A DNA stretch of 64,000 nt, from the NCBI GenBank assembly GCA_963829135.1, contig CAWHHO010000003.1, positions 248,001 to 312,000 on the forward strand. The letters run 5' to 3'. Positions 19,380 through 27,364 of this stretch are shown here, piece by piece (the first letter of the stretch is position 1; every line of letters starts with the position of its first letter). Source of the DNA: Kumtagia sp963829135. Its GTDB lineage: Bacteria > Pseudomonadota > Alphaproteobacteria > Rhizobiales > Rhizobiaceae. A program made the translations under genes and the position numbers. The notes below the pieces were generated by a model. It had not been told where the DNA came from, made no database searches, and worked only from the letters and a program-made list of their open reading frames with translations.

Positions 19380-20812
19380 CTACGCGCCGTAGCCGATGAT
19401 GCCCTTGGTCTCGAGAAAGTCGTGGATGGCCCAATCGGCATATTCGCGGCCGTTGCCCGATTGCTTGTAGCCGCCGAACGGCGCGAACGTGTCCCATTCC
19501 GGATAGTTGATGTTGATCTGCCCGGCCCGCAACTGACCCGCGACTTTGCGCGCATGGTTGAGATCGCCTGACTGAACGTAGGCGGCGAGGCCGTAGACGG
19601 TGTCGTTGGCGATCTTCACTGCGTCGGCCTCGTCTTCGTAGGAAATGACCGAGAGCACCGGCCCAAAGATTTCCTCGCGTTCGATGCTCATGCCGGGTGT
19701 CACATGGCCGAACACCGTCGGGCGCACATAGTAGCCGCGGTTGAGATGTTCCGGGCGGCCGGGGCCGCCGGTGACAACCGTCGCGCCTTCCTTGATGCCG
19801 CTCTCGATCAGCCGCTGGATCTTGTCGAACTGGATCTGGCTGACGACGGGACCAAGCTGCGTGTCTTCATTGCGCGGGTCGCCGACCTTGAATTTCTCGG
19901 CTGCGGTCTTGGCAATCGCCAAGCGCTTCGTCATGCCGCTCGGCAGGCACCAGCATGCGCGTCGGCGCGTCGCAGGACTGGCCGGAGTTGCCGAAGCAGC
20001 CTTCGACGCCCTTGCGGACCGCACGGGCGAAGTCGGCGTCCGGCAGGATGATGTTGGCGGATTTGCCGCCGAGTTCCTGCGCCACGCGCTTGACCGTGTC
20101 GGCTGCGGTCTTGGCGACGATGATGCCGGCGCGCGTCGATCCGGTGAACGAGACCATGTCGACATCAGGGTGGCCGGCCATGATCTGGCCGACATCCGGG
20201 CCGGTGCCGTTGATCATGTTGAACACGCCTTTCGGCGTTCCCGCCGCCTCCATGCACTTCGGCAAAGACGATGCCGCTGATCGGCGCGATCTCGGATGGC
20301 TTCAGCACGACAGTGCAGCCGGCGGCAATCGCTGGAGCGACCTTGCAGACGATCTGGTTCAGCGGCCAGTTCCAGGGCGTGATCAGCGCGCAGACGCCGA
20401 TCGGCTCCTTGACGATGGCGGTGCCGCCGCGCATTTCGCTGAATTCGTAGTCTTCCAGCGACTTGATCGTCGATTCCATATGGGCTCTGCCCGGCCCAGG
20501 CCTGCGCCTCGCGCGCCCAGGTGATCGGCGCGCCCATTTCCTGGCTCACCGCTTGCGCGATGTCCTCGAAGCGGTCGTTGTAGGCTTTCGAGGATACGGT
20601 TGAGCAGCGTCGAGGCGCTCGGCCTTGGTCGTTTGCGAAAAGCTCGGAAAAGCCGCCTTGGCCGCCGCGACGGCGCGGTCGACATCCGCCTTCGAGCCGA
20701 CGGAAATCTTGGTATAGGCTTCCTCGGTCGACGGATCGATGACGTCGAGCGTCGCCGGCTGGACGGGGTCTACCCATTCGCCGTCGATGAAGAATTGAAG
20801 GTGATGGCTCAT
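19380..20812 (-). pseudogene. Aldehyde dehydrogenase family protein with five apparent 1-base insertions
   Basis: NAD(P)-dependent aldehyde dehydrogenase, start MSHHLQFFIDGEWVDPVQPA at ATG 20812 after GGGAGAC. Single-base insertions near 20615, 20585, 20500, 20262 and 19935 break the frame. Removing one base at each leaves exactly 1,428 bases (475 residues), the normal family length. Motifs in order: ITPWNWPLNQIVCKVAPAIA, VSFTGSTRAG, QELGGKSANI, the catalytic FGNSGQSCDAPTRM, EEIFGPVLSVI and FGGYKQSGNGREY. Because each error is +1 and every motif is intact, I favour assembly error over real decay. The substrate is unknown; the neighbouring lactonase hints at sugar or lactone metabolism. Confidence 0.85.
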
Positions 20813-20931
20813 TCGTGTCTCCCTGAATTTTTCCTGGTGCTCGTGCATCAACCGTACGGTCACAAGAACCGGAACTCACGGCCCAGTCTGTCTCACGTTC
20901 TGTACCAGCCGGCTCGGCCGTCCGATAACGG

Positions 20932-22029
20932 CTATGCGACAATTTTTATGCACATTGGCGTACCGACCTCGATCGATTTACCCGTGTCGGCGAGCAGGCC
21001 GCTTTCGGCGTCGCGCTGAAAGATCGTGATCCTGTCGGCGTTCTGATTGGCGGAGAACAGGTAGTCGCCGGATGGCGTGAGGCAAAGATTGCGCGGCGTT
21101 GAGCCTCCGCACGGCACGTAACCGACCGGCGACAGGGTGCCGGTCTCCTGGTCGATGCCGAATATCGAGATCGAGTCATGGCCGCGGTTGGAGCCGTAGA
21201 CAAAGCGCCCATCCGGCGAGATCTGGATGTCGGCGGCGGTATTCTTCTCGCGCGCATCCGATGGAACCGACGGCATCGCGTCAACATAGTCGAGCGCACC
21301 GCTTTGCGGCTCGAGCGCCAGCGAGACGATGGTGGAATCGAGTTCGTTCATGACGAACACGAACTTGCCGCCGGGATGGATCGCGACGTGACGCGGCCCG
21401 GCGCCGGGCTTCAAACCGGTTTCCGCCAAGGGCTCAAGCATGCCGTCGGCGCCAATGCGGTAGGTGACGACGCAGTCGATGCCGAGATCGGCCACGATCG
21501 CGATATTGCCCGTCGCGGATTCGGTGGCGCTGTGGGCGTGGCTGCGATCCTGGCGCGCCGCATTCGGGCCGGTGCCCTCGTGCTCGATGCTGTCAAGCGG
21601 CGGCGTGAGCCCGCCATCGTCGCGAATCCCGAACACCGCTACAGCCTGGTCCGGGCCGCCGGAGCCTTCGCCGTAATTTGCGACCAGCAGTTTCGTACCG
21701 TCGCGTGTGAGGGAGTTGTGGGCGGAAATGCTGCCGAGTGTTGGCTGCTTGTTGATGTAAGTCAGGGTGCCGGTGGCGCGGTCGAATTGGTAGGCGGTGA
21801 CGACACCCTCCCGCCACGAGGCGACTTCCGAATTGACGTAGATGCGGCTGCCATCGGCATTGACGGACAGGAAGCACGGATTGTCGATCTCGGCGGTTTC
21901 CGTGATTTTCGTAACCTCCCTCGTGGTCTCATTAAAGGAATAGACCGATAGGCCGACCCCGCGCGCGCCCTGGAAATAAGGCGCCTCGCGGTTGAGAGAA
22001 CCGACGAAAACCAACAGGCCGTCCGACAT
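20932..22029 (-). CDS. Lactonase family protein (7-bladed beta-propeller)
   Basis: Member of the 6-phosphogluconolactonase (Pgl/YbhE) beta-propeller family, 365 residues. ATG 22029 follows GGAGGAG; the frame is open further upstream but without a site. Propeller repeats are visible as recurring SxDGxxxYxxN stretches: SVNADGSRIYVNSEVA, AIHPGGKFVFVMNELDSTIV, QISPDGRFVYGSNRGHDSIS and TPSGDYLFSANQNADRITIF. Typical members hydrolyse sugar lactones; here the substrate is open. It lies downstream of a structured intergenic region and 119 bases before the aldehyde dehydrogenase start. Confidence 0.87.
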   Translation of the reverse strand: MSDGLLVFVGSLNREAPYFQGARGVGLSVYSFNETTREVTKITETAEIDNPCFLSVNADGSRIYVNSEVASWREGVVTAYQFDRATGTLTYINKQPTLGSISAHNSLTRDGTKLLVANYGEGSGGPDQAVAVFGIRDDGGLTPPLDSIEHEGTGPNAARQDRSHAHSATESATGNIAIVADLGIDCVVTYRIGADGMLEPLAETGLKPGAGPRHVAIHPGGKFVFVMNELDSTIVSLALEPQSGALDYVDAMPSVPSDAREKNTAADIQISPDGRFVYGSNRGHDSISIFGIDQETGTLSPVGYVPCGGSTPRNLCLTPSGDYLFSANQNADRITIFQRDAESGLLADTGKSIEVGTPMCIKIVA

Positions 22030-22180
22030 CGCACTCCTCCAAAATTCGCAAATATGAGCAGATTTCTTGTAAGTAGGCGCTGGAAGCCGCGTCCCTGTCA
22101 ACCGAGCGGGGGGTTGGCGGCGCCTCAGGTTTTCCCCCTCGCGCATCAACTCCGCGGAGCTATGCGGGCGAGGCAAGCAC

Positions 22181-22208
22181 TTTGAATTTCCCACGAGATT
22201 GCTATATT
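22181..22208 (+). promoter_or_regulatory. Sigma-70-type promoter candidate for a small RNA
   Basis: TTTGAA (22181-22186) and TATATT (22203-22208) are separated by 16 bases; reading the -35 box one base later (TTGAAT) gives 15. The region is AT-richer than its surroundings, and no rightward protein gene follows directly. A start near 22215 would give a transcript of about 90 bases ending at the terminator at 22264-22303. Confidence 0.45.
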
Positions 22209-22214
22209 CGCTTC

Positions 22215-22303
22215 CGGAGTGGACGGCGGGTTTCCCCGCCGCCCTTTCCTTAGTTGCGAAATGAGACCCGGAGCCAAACTTGCCAGCTTGTCCGGGTCTT
22301 TTT
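22215..22303 (+). ncRNA. Candidate small regulatory RNA
   Basis: Between a promoter-like sequence and a strong intrinsic terminator lie about 90 bases. They start with a hairpin GGCGGG-ttt-CCCCGCC, followed by a pyrimidine-rich single strand gccctttccttagttgcg and then the terminator hairpin. The CCTTTCCTT tract is complementary to Shine-Dalgarno-like sequences, as in rhizobial trans-acting sRNAs such as the alpha-r families. I do not match it to a named family. The opposite strand carries the leader of the lactonase gene. Confidence 0.5.
22264..22303 (+). terminator. Rho-independent terminator
   Basis: GACCCGGA (22264-22271) pairs perfectly with TCCGGGTC (22291-22298) and is followed by ctttttc. 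The loop carries a smaller potential AAG/CTT stem. The T-run lies on the + strand only, so it terminates rightward transcription. No protein gene precedes it on that strand. Confidence 0.75.
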
Positions 22304-22312
22304 CATGCCAAG

Positions 22313-22439
22313 GGTAATGCCTAGTGGTCTGAACCACATTTCACATTACCTCCGTATGAGGGCGAGGCCTTCGCCAAGGCCGGAGCGGACTATCCTCTCC
22401 GGTACGCGGGCTGGCCCCGCGTATCTCCTTTAGCCCTCA
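22313..22439. ncRNA. Highly structured cloverleaf-like locus, strand unknown
   Basis: Two linked structures. First, GGTAATG (22313-22319) pairs with CATTACC (22344-22350), enclosing GTGGT-ctga-ACCAC. Second, TGAGGGC (22357-22363) pairs with GCCCTCA (22433-22439), enclosing three consecutive stems: GGCCTT-cgcc-AAGGCC (22366-22381), GGAG/CTCC (22382-22400) and TACGCGGG-ctggc-CCCGCGTA (22403-22423). This makes a four-way junction. On the minus strand it is followed by GGAGGTAATG and a 29-codon ORF, within the lactonase leader. It matches no RNA family I recognise and may be a riboswitch-like leader, an sRNA or a folded repeat. Confidence 0.5.
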
Positions 22440-22652
22440 AAACTGCTCAAATTGCTTATGATTGCAATTGGGCGATATGCAACACGATGCCACCCAATGT
22501 AGCGCTATTCGCGGGCGACCGCCCGTGGCATCCGCGCTGTTCATACCGGCTTGCATTCTAACCTCATATGTGAAAACAATATTCATGAGAGAAAATCCTG
22601 GGGAGGAAGCCTTGACGGAGTTTGCGTCGCCGCGATGCTCTGAGTCGCATCC
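22440..22652. other. Upstream region of the MaoC/CoA-transferase operon
   Basis: No gene is seen. The stretch should hold the rightward promoter of the operon starting at 22653, but no unambiguous boxes are visible. A GGGGAGGAAG at about 22599 is too far upstream to serve the MaoC start. Confidence 0.35.
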
Positions 22653-23204
22653 ATGAGCACGTTTGCGCCAACGGTCGGGGTCTCTTCGACGCGGCCAACC
22701 GACATGCCGCCCGACCACGCGGAAATACCGGTGTGGAATGCCGAGAACTGGTTCTACGAGGACTGGCCGGTCGGCCAGAAGATCCGTTCGCTGCGGCGCA
22801 CGATGTCCGAAGGCGACAGCCATCTCTTCAACACGCTGGTGGTCGACATCCACCCCTATGTCCAGGACCAGATGTTCGCTGAGCGAGAGGGGATTTTCGG
22901 CAAGCGCCTGATTGCGGGTGCGTTCGTCTTTTCGGCCGGGCTGGGGCTGGTCGCCACCAACTGCGTCAACGCCTTTTCCTATGGCTACGACAGACTGCGC
23001 TTCATCAAGCCGGTGTTCATCGGCGATACCATCTACGCGATCCGCACCAACATGGATAAGAAGCCGCGCTACAAGGAAATGGGCCTGATCCGCGCCAGCT
23101 ACGAAATCTTCAAGGGCGAAGGCGAACTGGTGCTCTACTGCGAACATCTGCAAACCGTGAAATACAAGAATCCGGCGGACTTCGCCGGCAAGACCGAAAA
23201 GTAA
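22653..23204 (+). CDS. MaoC family dehydratase (first copy)
   Basis: Hot-dog-fold enoyl-CoA hydratase-like protein of 183 residues, starting MSTFAPTVGVSSTRPTDMPP. The core is NWFYEDWPVGQKIRSLRRTM, then SEGDSHLFNTLVVDIHPYVQ. The usual catalytic D-x4-H pattern reads D(S)HLFN and DIHPYVQDQ, so the exact catalytic pair is uncertain. It shares FSYGYDRLRFIKPVFIGDTI almost identically with the second MaoC gene at 34815, marking them as paralogues. The CoA-transferase gene follows after six bases, indicating one operon and a CoA-thioester pathway. Some family members hydrate mesaconyl-CoA-like compounds; that is only a possibility here. Confidence 0.83.
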   Translation: MSTFAPTVGVSSTRPTDMPPDHAEIPVWNAENWFYEDWPVGQKIRSLRRTMSEGDSHLFNTLVVDIHPYVQDQMFAEREGIFGKRLIAGAFVFSAGLGLVATNCVNAFSYGYDRLRFIKPVFIGDTIYAIRTNMDKKPRYKEMGLIRASYEIFKGEGELVLYCEHLQTVKYKNPADFAGKTEK

Positions 23205-23210
23205 GCCCGC

Positions 23211-24374
23211 ATGAGCCAAGACGCCGAACTCCCGCTTGCCGGTCTTGTCGTTGTCGACATGAGCCAGTTCCTGTCGGGCCCGTACTGCTCCCTGCGGCTC
23301 ATGGATCTGGGCGCGCGCGTCATTAAGGTCGAACGGCCGGATGGCGGCGATCTTTCGCGGCGGCTCTATCTGAGCGACACCGAAATCGGCGGCGATTCAA
23401 CCATCTTCCACGCCATCAACCGCGCCAAGGAGAGCTTCGCCGTCGACCTGAAGGACGAGGGCGACCTGAAAGCGCTGCGCGGCTTGCTCAGCAAGGCCGA
23501 TGTGATGATCCAGAATTTCCGGCCGGGGGTCATTGAGCGGCTTGGGCTCGACTACGAGCACGTCAGGACGATCAATCCGCGTCTGGTCTACGCATCGATC
23601 AGCGGATACGGCGAGGAGGGCCCGTGGGTGAAGCGTCCCGGCCAGGACCTGCTGGCTCAATCGCGGTCCGGCGTTATGTGGCTGAATGGCGATGAGGATC
23701 AGGGCCCCGTGCCGTTCGGTCTGGCGATCGGCGACATGCTGGCGGGCGCGGCCTGCGCGCAGGGCATTCTCGCCGCACTTGTGCGGCGCGGCGTGACCGG
23801 CAAGGGCTCGCATGTCGAGACCAGCCTGCTGGAAGCGCTTGTCGACTTCCAGTTCGAAGTGCTTACGACGCATCTCAATGACGGCCGGCGCCTGCCGCGC
23901 CGCGCCTCTTTCCGCAGCGCTCATGCGTATCTTTCGGCGCCCTACGGTGTTTATCCAGCCAAGGACGGATTTCTGGCGATCGCGATGACGCCGATCCCGA
24001 AGCTGGCGGAGCTGCTCGGTTTAAGCCAGGAGCTTTCCACCTATAGCGGTCAGCCGGCAACCTGGTTCACCGCGCGCGACGAAATCAAGGCAATTATCGC
24101 GCAATGCATCGCCACCAAGTCAATCGACGATTGGCTGGCGATCCTCGAACCCGCCGATATCTGGTGCTCAAAGGTTTTGAACTGGCCGGAGTTGATGGAC
24201 AGTGATGGATTCAAGGTGCTCGATATGCTGCAGACGGTGACGCGCGAGGACGATGTATCGATTCTCACCACGCGCTCGCCGCTACGCGTCAATGGCGTCC
24301 GCCCCAAGGTGGACCGCGCCGCACCGCGCATCGGCGAGCACAGCGCTCAAATCCGCGCGGAGTTCGGCCTGTGA
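23211..24374 (+). CDS. CaiB/BaiF (class III) CoA-transferase
   Basis: Family III CoA-transferase of 387 residues, moving CoA between carboxylic acids through an aspartyl-CoA thioester. Landmarks: AGLVVVDMSQFLSGPYCSLR, LMDLGARVIKVERPDGGDLS, DLKDEGDLKALRGLLSKADV and IQNFRPGVIERLGLDYE. The likely catalytic Asp is in PFGLAIGDMLAGAACAQGIL, and the conserved GKGSHVETSLLEALVDF follows. It sits between MaoC (6 bases) and a solute-binding-like gene (overlapping GTGA). The acid substrate is not deducible; the operon suggests activation of a hydroxy or dicarboxylic acid, then (de)hydration. Confidence 0.9.
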   Translation: MSQDAELPLAGLVVVDMSQFLSGPYCSLRLMDLGARVIKVERPDGGDLSRRLYLSDTEIGGDSTIFHAINRAKESFAVDLKDEGDLKALRGLLSKADVMIQNFRPGVIERLGLDYEHVRTINPRLVYASISGYGEEGPWVKRPGQDLLAQSRSGVMWLNGDEDQGPVPFGLAIGDMLAGAACAQGILAALVRRGVTGKGSHVETSLLEALVDFQFEVLTTHLNDGRRLPRRASFRSAHAYLSAPYGVYPAKDGFLAIAMTPIPKLAELLGLSQELSTYSGQPATWFTARDEIKAIIAQCIATKSIDDWLAILEPADIWCSKVLNWPELMDSDGFKVLDMLQTVTREDDVSILTTRSPLRVNGVRPKVDRAAPRIGEHSAQIRAEFGL

Positions 24375-25504
24375 CCCTCCTTAGGGGGATGACCTGGAGC
24401 CACCCGCGCGGCTACGACCCGATGGTCGCCTGTTCGGCGCTGTGGCGGGAAAAAACCGGGGTAACCGTCGAATGGGACAAGCGTTCCTTGCAGGATTTCG
24501 AATCCTTCCCGGTGGAGGAGCTTGCGCGCGCCTATGACCTGATTGTCATCGACCACCCGCATGTCGGCCAGATCACCGCCGAGGGTTGTCTGGAGCCCCT
24601 GGACGTTCATGGCCGCGAAGACGAGCGCGCCGCGCTGGCGCGTGCCAGCGTCGGGCAGTCCTACCCGAGCTACGACTGGCAAGGCCGGCAATGGGCATTT
24701 CCCATCGACGCAGCAGCCCAGGTGCAGGCCTGGCGCCCCGATGCGCTTTCCTCCGCGCCAACGACCTGGGTGGAAGTTCTCGAACTCGCGCGGCAGGGCA
24801 GGGTGCTCCTGCCCCTTCGGCCTCCGCATACGCTGATGACGTTCTATACGATCTCGGCCAATCTTGGCCACGCCTGCGCCAACGGACCGGGGGAGTTCAT
24901 CGACGCCGGGGCAGGTAAAGCTGTGTTCGAAATGATGGGGGAAATCGCCGGCCTGGTCGATCCTGCCTGCTTCGAAATGGACCCGATCGCCGTGTCGGAG
25001 AAAATGGCAGAGCCCGGCTCCAAGATCGTCTGTTCGCCGATGATCTATGGCTATGTCAGCTACGCGATGGAGGGCTTTCGACCCTATCGGCTTGCATTTG
25101 CCGATATTCCCGTTGCGGGGGAGCATGGCCCGGTGGGTTCGGCGCTTGGCGGCACCGGCATCGCCGTGTCGGCCTTCTCCAAGGCAAAGGATGCGGCGAT
25201 CGACTTCGCCTACTGGATCGCCAGTGGCGACGTCCAAGGTGGTCCCTACGCGGCGTCCGGCGGTCAGCCGGGCCATGCGAAGGCCTGGGAGGATGATGCT
25301 GTCAATGCGGCGACCGGTGGCTTCTACCGTGATACGAGGGCGACGTTGGACGGTGCCTGGGTGCGACCACGGCACAATGGCTATATGGGCTTCCAGCAAG
25401 CCGCGTCGGACCGCATTAATGACGGGCTGAGAGGTGGGAATGCACCGCGAACCGTTGTTGCCGATATCAATCGGTTGTTTCAAGAGAGTTTCAAAACGGC
25501 GTGA
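24371..25504 (+). CDS. Solute-binding-like protein lacking a signal peptide
   Basis: Resembles extracellular sugar-binding proteins (SBP family 1). It starts MTLLRGMTWSHPRGYDPMVA at GTG 24371, overlapping the CoA-transferase stop; ATG 24389 (MTWSHPRG) is the other option. Typical segments: IVIDHPHVGQITAEGCLEPL, the QWAFPIDAAAQVQAWRPD block and IVCSPMIYGYVSYAMEGFRP. No hydrophobic signal sequence or lipobox occurs at either start, so the product should stay in the cytoplasm, unlike true importer components. No permease follows. A cytosolic ligand-binding or sensing role, or a missing 5' exportable segment, are the alternatives. Confidence 0.75.
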   Translation: MTLLRGMTWSHPRGYDPMVACSALWREKTGVTVEWDKRSLQDFESFPVEELARAYDLIVIDHPHVGQITAEGCLEPLDVHGREDERAALARASVGQSYPSYDWQGRQWAFPIDAAAQVQAWRPDALSSAPTTWVEVLELARQGRVLLPLRPPHTLMTFYTISANLGHACANGPGEFIDAGAGKAVFEMMGEIAGLVDPACFEMDPIAVSEKMAEPGSKIVCSPMIYGYVSYAMEGFRPYRLAFADIPVAGEHGPVGSALGGTGIAVSAFSKAKDAAIDFAYWIASGDVQGGPYAASGGQPGHAKAWEDDAVNAATGGFYRDTRATLDGAWVRPRHNGYMGFQQAASDRINDGLRGGNAPRTVVADINRLFQESFKTA

Positions 25505-25513
25505 TCGCGACCA

Positions 25514-26350
25514 CTAAAGCCCCCAGATCCTCTTTGCATTCCCGGACAGCAGCTTGGTTTTCTCGTCGAGACTCGCCCCGGCAGTCAGCGCGTGCGTCGC
25601 GGCGATCCATGTCGAAAGTCCGCCGCCCAGCGTGCAGACCGGCCAGTCGCTTCCCCAAACTACACGGTCCCAGCCGAAACGACTTATCGTGTGCTCGACA
25701 TAAGGACGCAGTGTTTCAACGGTCCAGTTGTCCGCATCCGCATAGGCAACCACGCCTGAAATCTTGCCCACAACATTCGGTCGCTTGGCGATCTCGGTCA
25801 TGTTCTCGCGCCAAGGGTCCAGCCCGCCGCCCTTGATGTCCGGCACGCCGCAATGGTCGAGGATGAACTGCACATCCGGCGCAAGATCGGCAAGCGCCGC
25901 CGCCTTCGGAATCTGATGTGGCAGCACGCAGAGGTCGAAGGTCAGCCCGGTACCGGCCAGCCGCCGGATATTGTCGCGAAACAGTGCACCTTCCGAGAGA
26001 TCGTCCGGCATGACATGCAGCACGCGCCGAAACCCCTTGACGAAGGGGTTCGAGCGCTGCGCCTCCAGAAACCCCGCAAATCCAGTATCTTCCGGCCGGC
26101 ATGCAGCTATCGCACCGCGCAGCATGCTGCCCGCGTCCCTGGCTTTTCCCGCGACATAGGCGGTTTCGGCTTCGAGATCGGCCGGATCGACATCGACCTC
26201 CATGTGCAAGGTCTGTTCGATGCCGGCGCGCTTGGCCTCGCGCGCATACTCTTCGTAGAGGAAATCCCGGTTCAGCGCCGGCGCGCCCGCCAGCCATGGA
26301 TACCGCAGCGCGGACTGGTCGACGATGTGCAGATGTGTGTCGATGATCAT
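25514..26350 (-). CDS. Amidohydrolase family protein, L-fuconolactonase-like
   Basis: TIM-barrel metal-dependent hydrolase of the amidohydrolase-2 group, which includes L-fucono-1,5-lactonase, L-rhamnono-lactonase and 2-pyrone-4,6-dicarboxylate lactonase. ATG 26350 follows GAGGAGGTAGCCGG. Motifs: MIIDTHLHIVDQSALRYPWL (HxH), FILDHCGVPDIKGGGLDPW and the metal/base Asp in VVWGSDWPVCTLGG; 278 residues. In this cluster it would open the lactone of L-fucose (or a related 6-deoxy sugar) to the aldonate, the substrate of the dehydratase at 37253. It lies 56 bases downstream of the IclR gene on the same strand. Confidence 0.82.
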   Translation of the reverse strand: MIIDTHLHIVDQSALRYPWLAGAPALNRDFLYEEYAREAKRAGIEQTLHMEVDVDPADLEAETAYVAGKARDAGSMLRGAIAACRPEDTGFAGFLEAQRSNPFVKGFRRVLHVMPDDLSEGALFRDNIRRLAGTGLTFDLCVLPHQIPKAAALADLAPDVQFILDHCGVPDIKGGGLDPWRENMTEIAKRPNVVGKISGVVAYADADNWTVETLRPYVEHTISRFGWDRVVWGSDWPVCTLGGGLSTWIAATHALTAGASLDEKTKLLSGNAKRIWGL

Positions 26351-26406
26351 CCGGCTACCTCCTCTGCAAACCATCTCACGGAGAAATCAGGTATTCAAAT
26401 AAGAAT

Positions 26407-27192
26407 TCAGCTTGCCTGCTTCACGTCGGATCCGGCCAGGTGCGACAGCCGCTCTGCGGTCGTCAGCAGCAGCTGGATCGTATGGGTAATGTCCGGCGCG
26501 GTCGGGAAGTTTACCAGCGTTATGTAGGGGACGGTGAGCGCCGCAATGGCCTTGCCATCCGGTCCGAGCACCGGTGCCGACAGATTGTAGACGCCGGCCG
26601 TTTGCAGGCTGGCCATCATCTCGTAGCCACGGTCGCGCACCTGATCCAGCCGGGTGAAGAACTCCTGTGGCTGCGCCGGCGTGTCCGTACTGCGGATATG
26701 TTCCGAAATCATCATCTGGCGCTCTTCCTGAGGCCGGAAGGCCAGAAGTACGTGTCCCGACCCCGTGTCGAACAAGCTGATATGCGAGCCAACGCGGATC
26801 GAGATTCCCCAGTAACCAGGCGCTTCCTGCTGCGCGATCACCACCGCGGAACCGCGGTCGAACACCACGAGCTGGTTTGCCTGGTGCGAGGTTTCCGCCA
26901 GTTCGCGCATCAGCGGCGTGGCGTAGGAAACGAGGCGGCGCACGGGCGCGTGCAACTGGGCGAGGCCGAACAGTTTGAGCGTGAGGGAATAGCGGTCGCC
27001 ATCGAGCCGCGTGACGTAGCCACGCCGCACGAGACGGTCGAGCATCCGGTAGAATTCGTTGGGGCTGCGACCCAACCGCTTGGCGATCTCGGCTTGCGTC
27101 AGGCCACCATCGACGCCGGACAGCAGCTCCAGGATATCGAGACCCTTGTCCAGCGCGGGCGCCCGGTAGCGATCCCCATCTTCCTCCTCCAA
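26407..27192 (-). CDS. IclR family transcriptional regulator
   Basis: Likely regulator of the adjacent sugar cluster. The N-terminal winged helix (APALDKGLDILELLSGVDGG, LTQAEIAKRLGRSPNEFYRM) is followed by a GAF-like effector domain with LISYATP-type linker (VRRLVSYATPLMRELAETSH) and ends VKQAS. I prefer TTG 27192 as the start: it has GGAGGGG six bases upstream and gives 261 residues, the family norm. The longer ATG at 27309 would add about 39 unrelated residues and nearly abut the divergent transporter start. Divergent placement from the ABC binding-protein gene is typical for local control. Confidence 0.85.
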   Translation of the reverse strand: MEEEDGDRYRAPALDKGLDILELLSGVDGGLTQAEIAKRLGRSPNEFYRMLDRLVRRGYVTRLDGDRYSLTLKLFGLAQLHAPVRRLVSYATPLMRELAETSHQANQLVVFDRGSAVVIAQQEAPGYWGISIRVGSHISLFDTGSGHVLLAFRPQEERQMMISEHIRSTDTPAQPQEFFTRLDQVRDRGYEMMASLQTAGVYNLSAPVLGPDGKAIAALTVPYITLVNFPTAPDITHTIQLLLTTAERLSHLAGSDVKQAS

Positions 27193-27217
27193 ACTGGCCC
27201 CCTCCAGTGAATTTCGG

Positions 27218-27300
27218 TTTGCATATACGCATAATCTGTGCGCCGGCGAAAGAAGAATCCGCTTGACGTCGATACCCAAATGCTTTTTGTATATAAATGA
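27218..27300. promoter_or_regulatory. Promoter/operator region between iclR and the ABC operon
   Basis: Two similar AT-rich sites occur: tttgcatatacgcat (27218-27232) and tttgtatataaat (27286-27298), each near-palindromic. A -35 candidate TTGACG (27263-27268) and a -10 TTGTAT (27287-27292) are 18 bases apart, so the second site overlaps the -10 box. This arrangement suits repression by the divergent IclR protein. The assignments rest on pattern only. Confidence 0.4.
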
Positions 27301-27364
27301 AACGCTCATCTATGGGCGGATCGATCTGTCGGCAGGAATGCTGACGCGTCAGGGAGGATAACAG

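Noticed and set aside
22381..22402. RNase P-like GAGGATAGTCCG on the minus strand
   Set aside because: It resembles the P4 region of RNase P RNA, but the required remaining conserved regions are absent within the flanking few hundred bases.
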